NCBI RefSeq assembly: GCF_910592395.1 | Contig: NC_088317.1 | Location: forward strand, 14,072,001 to 14,136,000 | DNA length: 64,000 bases | Source of the DNA: Lineus longissimus | Lineage: Eukaryota; Nemertea; Pilidiophora; Heteronemertea; Lineidae | Direction: 5' to 3' | Position numbers and translations under genes: made by a program | Part shown: in pieces, positions 45,100 to 57,398 of the stretch | How the letters are laid out: the number at the start of each line of letters is the position of its first letter | Numbering within the stretch: position 1 is the stretch's first letter | Notes under the pieces: model-generated | Told to the model about the DNA's origin: nothing | The model's database searches: none | The model's input: the letters and a program-made list of their open reading frames with translations, nothing else

Positions 45100-46005
45100 C
45101 TAAAATAGAAGAAACGTTTGGTTGGTTGGAACATACATATCTGCCTTGCGCACTCCCAAGGAATGCCATCGCCAGCAGAACGCAAAGAACGTTACGGCAG
45201 CACACAACGACTTAGCGCAATTATTTTAGACATGTCGAAGATCATGCTCTGCTATTAACGGGCATAGCTTGATACCATTTGGCACGAGCTGGTGGCACAA
45301 AATTAGCCACTGCCGGCCCGGGGGTCTTAATTCTGAACTGTTGCATTTTTATTATAGATACGACAGTATTGGTCGTGGCACCATCTTTGCGTCGGAATGA
45401 ACCGATATGATTTCAGTTTGATGGTTTCGAAGGGACAAAATGATGATTTAATTATTTCATCAATTACACTGCTTAATTTACAGATTTAATTCTTTACATT
45501 TACATGTAAATAATTTTATGTATGAAAATCAATACCAACTCTTATTCTTAGTCGGAAGCACGAACAACTGATATATAAACCGATTATGAGTTTTTATTCA
45601 AAACAGTACACGCACGAGCTCTGATCGAGATGTAACCCGATAGATGCATTTTATTCTATTCAAAACTATACCGTTCAATATCGTGTACATCCTATATTAG
45701 ACGGTCGAAAGACCACACTCGTAAAGCGACGCACTCATAAACCGGCTAAATACATATAGCTAATAGACGATAAATTTTGTGATTTAAAGAAAAATTCACC
45801 AGTTACTGGCATTTGATTCGCTGAAATCTTTGTACCTGATCATTCGAAAATTTGACTTCAAAGAGAATCGACTCAAAGTTTAGTCCGAATCCGCCACTGA
45901 TTTTTTCATTGGCGCCCAAAACTACTTCTTTTTACCTCAATTTTATAAACTTTTTCAAAAAGTCCATTCAGGCGTTTAAGTCAGCTGCAAATATTCGTTA
46001 TAAAA
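45100..46005. other. Conserved intron-like sequence of copy C
   Basis: Counterpart of 6749-7755. No exon recognised. Confidence 0.45.
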
Positions 46006-46563
46006 TCACTGAACTATATCAATGCGATACATGAAGAGAAGAATTGTACGAATATCAAAATGTACGATTATTTTGAGGAGAACTTTTTTGTCGTATGTTG
46101 TATCACCGTATTTGTGTACACCTTCCTGTACACAGTACAGGCGCGACACTGTGTTTAGATGGTGTAGCGGGTCTCGCATCACATGGAAGTCATTCGTGGC
46201 TGGCAATGAGGCGATGAAATTTGACGAGTGAGGGTCGTCATTTGGTAGCAGATAAGGGCTGTTACGGTAGAAGGCTACCATATCTGCAAAGGTGCAGCGA
46301 GTCCCGCAGTAGATGGAAGTCATTCGTGGCTGGCGATAACAAATTGACCTGTTAGGGTCGTCATATTGTAGCAGCGTCTCGAAGTTTATGGACATCAGTC
46401 GTGATTGACCATGGGGCGATGGATTGGCCAATGTGGCGTGATAGTGTATCAATTTTGCACAGATAAGAGCTGTATTTCGATGAAAGGCTTCCATATCTGC
46501 GCTGTCATTTCTGGCTGGCCATTGGGTTATTGAAAGTACATGTATGTGCGTAAAGGAACGCAC
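46006..46563 (-). CDS. Tandem-repeat ORF, copy C, function unknown
   Basis: 185 codons, nearly identical to 7958-8566 over the first 155 codons, with the same 42-residue repeat (DDP..., ADMVAFYRN). After GVHKYGDT it ends differently because the 347-bp segment of copy A is missing. The few differences from copy A include H to N in the second unit. Whether it is coding or a satellite is unresolved. Confidence 0.35.
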   Translation of the reverse strand: MRSFTHIHVLSITQWPARNDSADMEAFHRNTALICAKLIHYHATLANPSPHGQSRLMSINFETLLQYDDPNRSICYRQPRMTSIYCGTRCTFADMVAFYRNSPYLLPNDDPHSSNFIASLPATNDFHVMRDPLHHLNTVSRLYCVQEGVHKYGDTTYDKKVLLKIIVHFDIRTILLFMYRIDIVQ

Positions 46564-47805
46564 TGTTTAACAATAGAAATTCCCCATTTTTATAGAGATC
46601 ATGCGTAATTCCAGTTGAAGACATGTTTAGAAATGTACAGGGTGCATGTGCTGTGTCAGTGCGTATACAGAACACTGTTGGATAAAAAGAATCTTAGAAA
46701 TAAGGTCGTGTCGTGCAGCGTATGAAACAGATCTTGAGTGCATGTCGCAAAGGAGGCTATTGTGTAGGGTAAATCCTCCAATGCGAAAAACTAAGCCATT
46801 TGTGCCAGTTTGTCTTGAGTCAGTTTGACCCGCTGGCTCTGCATATTGCTGTATTTATAATTCTGCTCAATTGTGATTGATTCCGGGTTTCCAACATCGT
46901 ATATCTGAAACATAGCAGTGCGTTGGAGTTTATCTTTGGCCTTGACCCGGGGATATCTAAATCCTTTTGCGGAAGCTAGGCTTTCACGTGGGTTAGGGCT
47001 GGGATTCTTTCCTTCACGTCTTTAGCTAGTAATATACATGTATAGTCATAAAGCTGAATCTAATAAAAGTGCCAAAATGGGAGATAAATTTGACTGTTAA
47101 TCCCATCCGAGCTGTCGGTTGTACAGTGCTGTATCAAGAAGACACCTTCTGGATATTTAAAAAGTAAGGAATCCCCAGCCTTTGACCCATACTAACCCAC
47201 TACTTGAAGCTATTCCGCAGCAAAGTACACTATTATATTATATTTTTTGCGAAGAAGAAGAATATTCTAAGTATTGAGAGAAGGAGGATAAACATAATAA
47301 CGAAGATTGTTATTACACTTGTCAACATTGTCAATATGCTTGATCCTTTCCATTCCCCAATACTCAATGGGAATGAGCGAAAAGGGGTGGCACTCAGGAT
47401 GCTATTACACCCTGTTTGTATTTAAACCCCTCGAGCGAGTCATCAGTTGTCATTCATTGTGTGTTCGCACGAGTGAAAGAGCGGAGAGAAGAACTTTTAG
47501 GTTATTGTTGGATAGTCATTATCAATTTATTGCGCCCCCACCCCACCCACTCTTTAAATGGTGCGCCTCGATTCGCTTGTTTGTTTGTGTTTTTTTTCAG
47601 GCAATATGCTTGATCCTTTCAATTTCCCAGTACTCAATGAGAATGAGCAAAGAGGGGTGGCACTCAGGATGCTATTAGATCTACTCTTTTTATTCGGCAG
47701 CCCAACGAAGATTTATTTTATTTTGAATCGCTATGCATCTTATATCATTGAAGTGCATATTTAATGAGCATTAATTCTCATTCCGTCGTGGTATGTTTGG
47801 CCTAC
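46564..47805. other. Conserved intron-like sequence of copy C with gypsy empty site
   Basis: Contains the unoccupied sites for the pogo-type MITE (about 46850) and the gypsy element (about 47219) of copy A, and two copies of the 80-bp 'caatatgcttgatcc' block. No gene recognised. Confidence 0.5.
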
Positions 47806-48070
47806 CTTATACACATAGACCTGGCTCCTGCTAGTGGACAACACATCTGATCTCCTAAGGCATCGTCCTTCTTTGCGGCTTAGCTGACATATCGAGTCAC
47901 CCTGCTTAATATTGAAAAAGAAACACCCGTGTAACAGGCAATACAAGCCACACTTCAATCTCGATAACGTTGACGGTATCGCTATATCTGGCTTGGTTAA
48001 GGTGTAGTTGTCCAAAACCTTCGCAAAAACCATTTGGTCTAACTTGTACATTTTGGTTATGGAGCAGATA
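47806..48070 (-). CDS. PAN/apple-like domain exon, copy C
   Basis: Same exon as 19175-19439 and 31795-32059, with donor AAG|gtaggc at 47806. All cysteines and the FN and CQLS motifs are kept. It differs from copy B at only a few residues. Confidence 0.55.
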
Positions 48071-49188
48071 CTTTAGAATGAGTCTGAAATAAAGTCTTAA
48101 AAACAATGCAACAAAATTGTATGCGGTAGAGCGATCAAGCCATACAATTTTTAATTATATATCTTGAAAATCAAGTTTAGAAACAGCCATAGTTAAAAAT
48201 TAACACCACCTTGAATTTTACCAAAAGATCATCCTAACAGGAGCTTCTATCCTGTGATTGGAGTCCGATCCAAATCCATCCGAAATTGAATCCGAAAAAC
48301 TGACGCTTTTAAAGTTTGATAAATATACATGTACTAAAATAACAACAATGAAAAGCTAAACTGCAAAAAAGAAGGCAATATTGTCAATCTCGAAAGTTGT
48401 CCGGTGAGACGCCGTCATCTGGGAAAGATGAAATCAAGCAAAGAACCGAGTCCATCGTCACAAATTCAAACATCTGAAAGAGAGACTGATTGATTCGCTT
48501 GCCACGAAAATTCCAACCACGGCTTCGAACCAGTCGCCAAAGTGGTCTGCCTATAAGCTTTCTCGCTCGAAGGACCAAGCTAAAGACGGAGTCACTAGGC
48601 CAATTACCCCAATTGACGCCTAACCGTAAGGACACGGAAAATGCTCGATCCGGCTTTGGGGAGGAGTAATTTTTCCACCCCCTACGGAATAACAACTCCA
48701 AGTGCAGAAAGAACAAGGAAGAGAAGAACAAGTCCCTAAGACAAAGCCAGGGGTTGGAGCCAGGGTGGCTCCGTGTACTGCATCAGACTTATGAAGCATT
48801 AGTCCTCGATATCGTTAAAGCGCAAGAAAAAAGAGTCTTTTATTGTGGAGTGTCTCCTTCAACGTATATAAGTGACGAATCAAGCGGGGATATTTGATGA
48901 GTCATCTGTAACGTATTTTACTTCATTCACAGTAATATGATGAGGAATTTTTAACCCGAAGAAAGAAATATAAGTAATTTCTTTCAGGTAAGACTATCCT
49001 GGTTTTGATGAAAAGTAACATTTTACATGGCACAACTAGCAAGGATATAGAGAGATCGAAATATTACACGAAGCCAAAATGTGACATACAAAAATTGATG
49101 ATAGCGTCCGATCAGATACCCTTTAAATATTCAACATAGCAGCGGACAATTTACATTATAAGCGGCTTTGAAATATTCCTGAAAAGCT
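48071..49188. other. Conserved non-coding block of copy C
   Basis: Aligned with 32060-33061 and then 34663-34776. The junction attacacg|aagcc at about 49070 marks the 1.6-kb segment missing relative to copy B. Confidence 0.45.
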
Positions 49189-50578
49189 CAAGGAGGATAC
49201 CGCGGTGACGTCACGGCTTTCCAAGATGGCGCTGCATATTGTAAACAAACTCGATGAGACAAGACCACTAATGAATATTCATAGGTTGGAGGGTCGAGGC
49301 CTATCAATTAGACGAGTGCATGTTTTTTACTCTCAAGTACATATTTGGAGAGGTATTGAAAAAATAATTGCTGTGGCAAGTCTACAGATATAAAGAAATT
49401 ATTTGATGAAAAAATTAATTTCGAATTTTGCTAATTGGGTAATAGGGGGCGTGTTTTGAGTTTTTTCTGCCAGTTGGCTGAAAACAGTGGAAATATCAAA
49501 GTCTGTCTAATTTGTCGATTATAAAAAAATTTCCGTGGTCAATCACCAATTTCCATCGCACCAGTTACTCGCAAGACTAACCCGTATATCATATCCGAAT
49601 TTCAGTTTCACTACTTGACGCGTTCTTTGATGCGTCGCGGTCAAACATTGACAATTTAACTGCTAAAAGGCTTAAAAAATCAATTGTGGTCTTGTCTCCG
49701 ATCCACGGCCATGGGAAAATCAAGTCATCAAAAAAGTTAGATTTTTCGCATCAAACCAGAGTTATTAGTACTTTTCTGCTATGAAATAAGTCTTCAGACA
49801 ATAAGCAATCATTTGAATAATGAAAAGTGCTGTTTTGATGGGGAAAAATAAGTTTTTTTTAACCAAATAGCCGGGCACCGATCTTCCAAAATTAGCGATG
49901 GTTTCAAAACAGTCTCCCAGATATGGGGCAATCTCTTCATTATCATAATGGGATTTGGAGGCATGTTTACAGATTTTACAAGGTCGAGACCTGTAATACC
50001 TAAAACTCGCATAGATCCCCATAGATCCCCTCTATTTGTCGAGTTAGCGCCCCTGTAAGATCATGCATTTTCGGACACTAGAACGAAATCTTCCTGCGGA
50101 TATCGCGGTTTCGGTGATGATTTAAGGAGAAATTGACTGTTCTTAGAGTTGTATGGGACAGAAATGAGTTCATACTTCATGAATACATGAATATATTATG
50201 ATATGGGCGGTCTTCTAAGTCAAAACAATAACAAACTCAACTGCATCTCTACTGTATATTTCGTAGTGCATTGCCTAGTGTATTTCGTAGTGTATTTTAG
50301 CGGAGACATTATTTCCGCACTTTGGCCACGCCAAACGTCTTTTTTATTCGTGGAAGTTAATCTGCTCTGTAAATTTTATTTTACACAGGAAGAATCCATA
50401 CTAGGTATTGCAATATTTCATGTCTATTGGTGTTTTTGTGTACAAAAGCGCACCAGACAGTGAGACGTGGAGATGTGTTCAGTACTGGTGCTGTCAGTAG
50501 ACTGAATCTGATTGGCCATAGCGATCACTAATATGGGTCGGGATCACGTGATGTGACGTCACCGCGGTATCCTCCTTG
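49189..50578. mobile_element. 9-bp-TSD transposon, Mutator-like size class
   Basis: Perfect 26-bp inverted ends (CAAGGAGGATACCGCGGTGA...) are flanked by TGAAAAGCT at 49180-49188 and 50579-50587. Copy B has the single site at about 34769. A 9-bp duplication is usual for Mutator-like elements. No transposase is seen, so the copy is non-autonomous. A GAGACAAGACCAC-type MITE is nested inside at 49256-49698. Confidence 0.85.
49256..49698. mobile_element. GAGACAAGACCAC-end MITE, copy 2
   Basis: Ends GAGACAAGACCAC and its inverse, flanked by CGAT on both sides (49252-49255 and 49699-49702), so the family makes 4-bp duplications. It is nested in the 49189-50578 element. Confidence 0.8.
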
Positions 50579-50863
50579 TGAAAAGCTTATACATCTATTG
50601 GAAAAAAGAACGAAGATTTCAAAAAAGCCGCATGGCACACTCGGCTAGACACCACTTCCTCACTATACGCGACTCAGAATCTTGCGACGTACGAGGTTTC
50701 ATGATAAAAGTGTCGCTTTCTGTGATGGGCTGAAGCAAATTGAAGCAATATCATATTCTAACCATTCGATATACAATGCCGCAATGAAACTGGCTCATAA
50801 TAGCTAAAAAATGACTTCGAAACATCTGTTAAATGACCTCTCACGTCTACTTGTATGCCTACT

Positions 50864-51162
50864 AAAGGAGCCGCTGTGGTGTAGTGGCTTGGACTCTCGA
50901 CCAGCGGTCAAGAGGTCCCGGGTTCGATCCCCACTCGGCGTGAGACTGTAGGCTGGTCTCTCTGTCTTACTTGCCTCTCTGCACCCAGGTGTATAAATGG
51001 GTACCGGTCAGAAATGCTCAGATTATAGCGCTGGTTGAGCAGCTCATCTGAGGTCTACTGAAAGGTTTCAGGACAGACTGGGGTTAAAGTGTCAAGTCGG
51101 ATGACAACCTATATCGTAGTTGATATCAGACTATAAACCCTAAACTTTAAACTTTAAACTTT
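50864..51162 (+). mobile_element. tRNA-derived SINE
   Basis: The 5' part resembles a tRNA with an A box (TGGTGTAGTGG) and a B box (GGTTCGATCC), followed by a non-tRNA body and an aaacttt repeat tail. The same place in copy B (about 35055) reads atgcctactctggcctg without it, and ACT/TACT is duplicated at the borders. Transcription would be by RNA polymerase III from the internal boxes. Mobilisation needs a partner LINE with a matching tail, which is not in the window. Confidence 0.88.
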
Positions 51163-52622
51163 ACTCTGGCCTGCATTATGACATTTTGGATTAAAATCAT
51201 AACCGTGTAAAATATACGTTAGCCATCGGGCTGACATTTGCACCAGATATTCATGTTAATCTAAGGTGTGCACACATTTTTTATAATGTTTTTGCCTCCA
51301 TACCTCAGACATACAGCTTTGAAGACGGGTAGTTTCTTTCTGAATAACACAATGGCATTGGGAGCACAGGCGAGGGTATCCCCAACAATTTTCCAGAAAT
51401 CCTTTAGCTAACGACCCTCTGGATTTCATTTTCGGCTCTGTAATGCTAGGAAATCATATTTACACTTTTCAGAAATTAACGATTTGTTGTGATGAAAATG
51501 AGGACGCTTATGTGCCAAAGCTTCAGCCGGCATCCGACGCACGTTCGAGATATGGACGCCGACGTGTCTTGCGTCGGAGTAGGAGTTCGGCTTCAAACAA
51601 GCGTTGTTACATAAACGATTTGCCATTCAGTCACTGCAACAAACTTAGACTGGGGTTTCTGGTCTCAATTTCGCAGTTTGCGCCTTACAACCAGTTCTGG
51701 GCGTCGACGTCTTACCAAATTTTATAGATAACAAAACCAGAATCCTTAAGATTGCATGAACATTGGCAAAAAGCAACGGAATGACATTTTGATAGAATAA
51801 ATAGCTTTTAAAAAAACCTCGAAGATTAGCAAGAAAATGAGTTTGTTAGCTTGGGTCTACTTTTTATGACGCAGTGGTGATTGATTATGTTCATGTGACC
51901 CATTGGACAACAGACGGGACCTTTCAGCATTTCTAAAAGGTTGTCCGAATTACATGTTACTGGATGAACGCAATCATTGTATTGAAATAAACTATAAAGC
52001 AAACAAGCCTTTTGACGAAGAAGTGTTTTTGACGACCATTTCTAATAGAAAATATCATTCGTGCGTCTAAAAAAGTGTCAGTATGATTTCAGTTATTGCG
52101 TGTCCTGTACACTGGTGAGGTATAAAACTGATTAATCTAAATCTCCCCCAGTGAGAGTGGTATGTGACCCAGGCTGATATCCACACGCGTAAGAAACCTC
52201 CGGATGTAGCGGTAGAACCCTTCTCGCAGCTGCAGGTGGATGTAGTTTCCGCGACGGATTTTTAGAATAACGGAGTTGCCCGAACCACGCTATACTGCTG
52301 TCAGGCTCCATGATGCGAGACCAGCGAGCCACAGATAATTGAGCAGACATTAAATTAATGGTCTGTATTTTACTTGATGTGATCAACGGTAGGAAATCTC
52401 CAAATATCCACAGTCATCTAAATGTACCGAGGATACTGCGTCACGTCGTCTTACCAATAATCTCCTTATAATTTGAAATGAAATTGGAGATGTTATTATG
52501 ATGGTTAGCCAGCACATCCCAATAACGAAGTGGTCAATTTCAGACCACACACAGGCCCTTCGAGACTCCCACGCTCTGGATCAAACGATGTCCCTACAAG
52601 AGCCCATAACACAGGTAGGATC
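51163..52622. other. Copy C counterpart of 35060-36510
   Basis: Holds the counterparts of the possible exons at 35111-35313 and 36026-36280. The frame at 52132-52386 is intact. A 14-base block is present here (about 51530) and absent from copy B. Confidence 0.4.
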
Positions 52623-53212
52623 GGTAACCGGATAACGCCGACCGACCGACCGACCGACCGACCGACCGACCTACCTACCGACCTACCGTCGTATCCCTTT
52701 CGCTTTTCTATAGCATGTATCTGTGGGTAACCGGAAAAACGCTGACCGACCGACCGACCTACCGACCTACCAACCCAAGGAGTTTCGTAGTTGAGTCTCA
52801 GGTCTGATAAGTCAATGTGATATATCCAATCCACGATAGCAGGTCATGTGAAATGAAATAAGGTGCAATATTGCGTGTTGCAGTTCATGCATTGCATCGG
52901 TCGAGACACTCGAGTAGAAAAACTTATACAGTGCATAGATTTGGCCCAAATCATGTTTTTATATCCACCGACCATGTAGACAAAGCATATCTGTAGAGTA
53001 TCGTTATCAGTTCCTTACCGCGTGGGCTCGTTTTCCCGGTATAATTGACTGAAGATGCTGCTGTCAGACATGTCGGAATCCATCACGTCCATTGCGCTGG
53101 GCACTACACAGATACATGTGCTATAGAAAAGCGAAAGGGATATGACGGTCGGTCGGTCGGTCGGTCGGTCGGTCGGTCGGTCGGTCGGTCGGTCGGCGTT
53201 TTTCCGGTTACC
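52623..53212. mobile_element. Transposon with GACC/GGTC-array ends, 9-bp TSD
   Basis: Flanked by GGTAGGATC at 52614-52622 and 53213-53221; copy B has the single copy at about 36506. The ends start GGTAACCGGATAACGCC and run into gacc tandem repeats, then a unique block (tatccctttcgcttttctat), giving inverted repeats of about 105 bp. An extra inner copy of the end sequence lies at 52727-52790. No coding sequence. Confidence 0.85.
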
Positions 53213-53524
53213 GGTAGGATCCGATCCGTTTGACGATGTACATGTATGTATAACCTGTGTAGCTAGCTATACGTGGCTGAGGCAATGGAACAATATCCGC
53301 AGTGTCGTCGACGTGTGGTCAGATTTCCGTCAACTCCATGGATTGATACCATAAACATCACGCACAGAATAACATTATGTCGAAGCCTTTACTACCTGAT
53401 TTGATATACCATACATTGACAATGAATTTAAGCCGCATCTTTGTTGCTTTCATTTCCAGCAATCAGTATCAATCGATGTGTTGTGCAATCCATTTTTTTC
53501 TAGAATCTCCCGATGTATTTTATA

Positions 53525-53750
53525 TACAATGTCCTGTGTAGACGCTATTTAGGCTTAGCAGGTTTTGGTGCGTCTGTTTCACATAGGCCTAGACTACAAG
53601 TAAAATAGGCCTTTTGTGCAGGCGCCCTTCAGACGGCTAAATAGCGTCTAGTATACAGTATATATGTTCCGCGCTAATTACCGATTAGCGCCATCTTAAG
53701 ATTGCGCTGCGCTAAATAGCGTCTAGTACACAGTATATACACTATGGTTC
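53525..53750. mobile_element. MITE with CTATTTAGC arms, expanded in copy C
   Basis: Counterpart of 36825-36952 with about 85 added bases (53665-53745) containing a gcgctaa palindrome and a second gctaaatagcgtctag arm. Confidence 0.55.
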
Positions 53751-54453
53751 ATTTTTTGTTGTTTCATGATGTGATGATTATATAGTATACAATTAGTAAT
53801 GACAATTTTAGGTGTTTTTCATATTATGTTCGCATGTGATAACAGCTTTGCAATTATGAAGCGGCCAAATAAAACAATATCAACTCAGACCATCATGACA
53901 AAAGGCATGGTCAAAGGAAATACCATTTGACAGCTACAAGCCGCATTTTTTAACGCTGAGCTATTTCTAATCGAATCGGTTATTCAAGAGTGTTAAAATA
54001 TTATTTTAAATTTCTCAGAAAATCTGATTTCGAGCTAACTAGAAGTTCTTGAGGAAAGGGTAATTACAACTGACGACTCGATGCTACGCTTATGGTTTAG
54101 ATGGTGATCGTTTCCTCAGGCTTGAACTGTCAGAAACCAGAGGATAGTCATTTCCAAAACTGATTAGAATTAGAATCATTATTGATCTACACGTCGTTGC
54201 TGAAGTGAATCATACCATCGAGGATGGGATTTCATGTAAGAAGTGGTTTGCGGACAATCATAGATTCTACCATTAGCACTTCTGAATGATTCTCTGACGG
54301 AAAGATTTGCTTGAAAACAAGAACATGTATGAACTTTTAGATAATTTATTTTCATCTTTTCTTATTGATAAGTCTGGCCTACGAATATTCAATGGTGGTC
54401 TCTTCTCAATGAACACATGGAACATGGGCGCAGCCATGCCATTTTGGCAACCT

Positions 54454-56025
54454 GAGACAAGACCACTAATGAATATTCATAGGTTGGAGGGTCGAGGCCT
54501 ATCAATTAGACGAGTGCATGTTTTTTACTCTCAAGTACATATTTGGAGAGGTATTGAAAAATATTTGCTGTGGCAAGTCTACAGATATAAATAAATTGTT
54601 TGGTAAAAAAAATAATTTTGAATTTTGACAACCTGGCCATAGGGGGGGGGGGGGGGGGGGGTGGTTCAAATTTGGAGTGAAAATGGCCGAAATGGGTAAA
54701 AATGTCCACTTGTGTCAAACTGATGAAGCCTAGAGGGGCAGAAACGCGCGTCGGTGAAGCAACACAACAGCCCAACAATAGGGACCGATGGACATTGTTG
54801 TAAACTACAGTGACGGTATCCAGTTTTACTTCTACTATTCCACTTGTGTCAAACTTGTCAATTTAAAAAAAAATTTCCGTGGTCAATCACCAATTTAAAT
54901 CACACCAGTTACTCGCAAGACTAACTCGTATATCATATCCGAATTTCAGTTTCACAACTCCACGCATTCTTTGATGCGTCGCGGTCAAACATTGACAATT
55001 TAACTGCTAAAAGGCTTAAAAAATCAATTGTGGTCTTGTCTCGATTTACACTACATTTTGGGTCAATTAAGTGAAAAATTTGAATGTGCTCAAATCACTC
55101 TAATTCATTTAGAATATTGAATTGCTGATGATTTAAGGTCAAAACAAGCTAAAATAATGAGAAAAAAACTTAATTTGACCCAAATATGAGTCAACCTACC
55201 CCCGGTCTAAGTTCGGTTTCATTTTTACAAGTCTTGTTGTGTTGCCATTCATTTTGTAATGTCTTTGAAACTACTTAGGCCTTGATTCTGAAAGTTGTGC
55301 CCTTAGCAGCAAATATATTCCTAAATCACATCCTAAAGTTTCAGCTCCATAGCGTGCTTATTCTGGCCAGGGCTGGTCTTATGATTTTACAGCAAAATCA
55401 TGACTTTTTGTCGATTTTGTCCTCTTTCGTCGCTTTTGGCACAGTGTACCACTCTTTGAAATGTCTCTCATTTCTCCAAAAATGTCCATATATGACTTTC
55501 CTTTGTTGGAGAGTTGTGGGATGTCATGTACATTAGTTTGAAAAAATTCTTAAAATGTTAACCCCTGAAATGTACCTTCATTGAGGCAAAACAACTAATG
55601 AATATTCATAGGTTGGAGGGTCGAGGCCTATCAATTAGACGAGTGCATGTTTTTTACTCTCAAGTACATATTTGGAGAGGTATTGAAAAAATATTTGCTG
55701 TGGCAAGTCTACAGATATAAATAAATTGTTTGGTAAAAAAAATAATTTTGAATTTTGACAACTTGGCCATAGGGGGGTGGTTAAAATTTGGAGTGAAAAT
55801 GGCCGAAATGGGTAAAAATGTCCACTTGTATCAAACTTGTCAATTTAAAAAAAAAATTTCCGTGGTCAATCACCAATTTAAATCGCACCAGTTACTCGCA
55901 AGACTAACCCGTATATCATATCCGAATTTCAGTTTCACAACTCCACGCATTCTTTGATGCGTCGCGGTCAAACATTGACAATTTAACTGCTAAAAGGCTT
56001 AAAAAATCAATTGTGGTCTTGTCTC
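54454..56025. mobile_element. Composite of two GAGACAAGACCAC MITEs
   Basis: Flanked by ACCT at 54450-54453 and 56026-56029; copy B has the uninterrupted site at about 37650. It contains two related units (54454-55042 and 55583-56025) in the same orientation with about 540 bp of unique DNA between them. The outer ends behave as one transposon that moved the middle segment. A poly-G run is at 54642-54661. Confidence 0.8.
54722..54839 (+). ncRNA. 118-bp insertion with hammerhead-like core
   Basis: The insertion lies between 16-bp direct repeats ccacttgtgtcaaact (54706-54721 and 54840-54855). The sister unit near 55820 has a single copy, so the repeats are a target duplication. At the left edge the sequence reads CTGATGA, a short GCC...GGC stem, GAAAC and then GCGCGTC. 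CUGAUGA-stem-GAAA is the conserved core of hammerhead ribozymes, and GCGTC could provide the cleavage strand of the next unit in a tandem RNA. As a single copy it is not a complete ribozyme. Confidence 0.45.
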
Positions 56026-56029
56026 ACCT

Positions 56030-56961
56030 CTTGATCAAAATGGGCCAATCAGAGCCGTGGTTTCATTTTACCTACAATTCGAGTTCGCATAAAACCGGAA
56101 TTTGCATTGAACACAAATGATGCAAACTTACCAAATATTAATATGAACTTGAAACATTGCACATGAATATACTTATCTTAATGGAGATACACTCTTACAA
56201 TAATATTACCCACAATTCCGAGTTCGCATAAAATTTGAAGTTGCACTCGCGACTAGCGCTATCTCGTCAGCCGGGCCGTGATTGGTCAAATGTTAATGAG
56301 CGGATGAAATGTGTCACCTGGCTCATGACGCGCGGTTTCGGGGGATATTTTCACAATTATTATGCGGCATGCCACGTGCTTTTATTTACATTTTGGACAT
56401 TTTGAGTTGTTTTATGAATTTTGGATGGAGAAGTGAATTTTCTGGTCTGAATCTGAAAAATATGCGTTAGCGAGGGTGGGGGTGGGGGGATCCTGGAAGT
56501 GGAGGGAGAGGGCTGGTTGTGTAATGAGAACTAGCGTAAGGCCTATTATAGGTATAGCCAGCCCGGCCAGAGCCCAGGCCGGCCCTACCGCTAGCCTGAA
56601 GACTCTTAGGCTACACGGCCTATGCACAGCCTACGGTTGCAGTCGGTAGGCCTACTGGCTAGCACACATGACAATGCATGATAATTGATATACACGTGTA
56701 CATATGTATACACAATACACATGTACTGTACAGTGCTATACATGTATAGACATATGTGTTGGTGTTACAGTAAGTAACTCTATCGTCGATTCTAGCACTG
56801 TGTTTGTAAAAACGCGCCCTAAAACACTTTCTCTCAACTTCAGGTCGTCACGCCAACTCACCTGAGAATACCCCCAGGCCAAATTCAAAGGCTTTATAGT
56901 GATTGATTTATACTGTCACAATCTACTACTACTTCAACTACTAAGACCCATGACCTAAGAT
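56030..56961. repeat. Left arm of inverted pair, copy C
   Basis: Counterpart of 40441-41244, with the pogo-type transposon absent (empty site about 56171). Confidence 0.5.
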
Positions 56962-57398
56962 GAGACGAGACCACGAATGAATATTCATAGGTGGGAGGGT
57001 CGAGGCCTATCAATTAGACGAGTGCATGTTTTTAACTCTCACATATTTGGAGAGGTATTGAAAAAGTATTTGTTGTGGCAAGTCTACAGATATAAAGAAA
57101 TTATTTGATGAAAAATTAATTTCGAATTTTGCTAATTGGTAATAGGGGGCGTGTTTTGAGATTTTGCTGCCAGTTGGCTGAAAAGAGTGGAAATATCAAT
57201 GTCTGTCTAATATGTCGATTATCAAAAAAATTCCGTGGTCAACTACCAGTTTATTTTTCACCATTTACTTGCCCGACTGTCCGGAATGTCATATCAAAGT
57301 TTCAGATTCACAACCCCACGCAGTATTTGATGCGTCGCGGTCAAACATTGACAATTTAACTGCTAAAAGGGTTAAAAAATCAATTGTGGTCTTGTCTC
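56962..57398. mobile_element. GAGACAAGACCAC-end MITE, copy 5
   Basis: Counterpart of 41245-41683 at the same place in the second unit. Confidence 0.7.

Noticed and set aside
48384-48731. 115-codon minus-strand ORF in copy C
   Set aside because: The frame is not open at the matching place in copy B, and the text has no recognisable domain.
50868-50940. Functional tRNA gene
   Set aside because: The head has A and B boxes but does not fold convincingly to a full cloverleaf. It continues into a SINE body and tail and is absent from the paralogous site.
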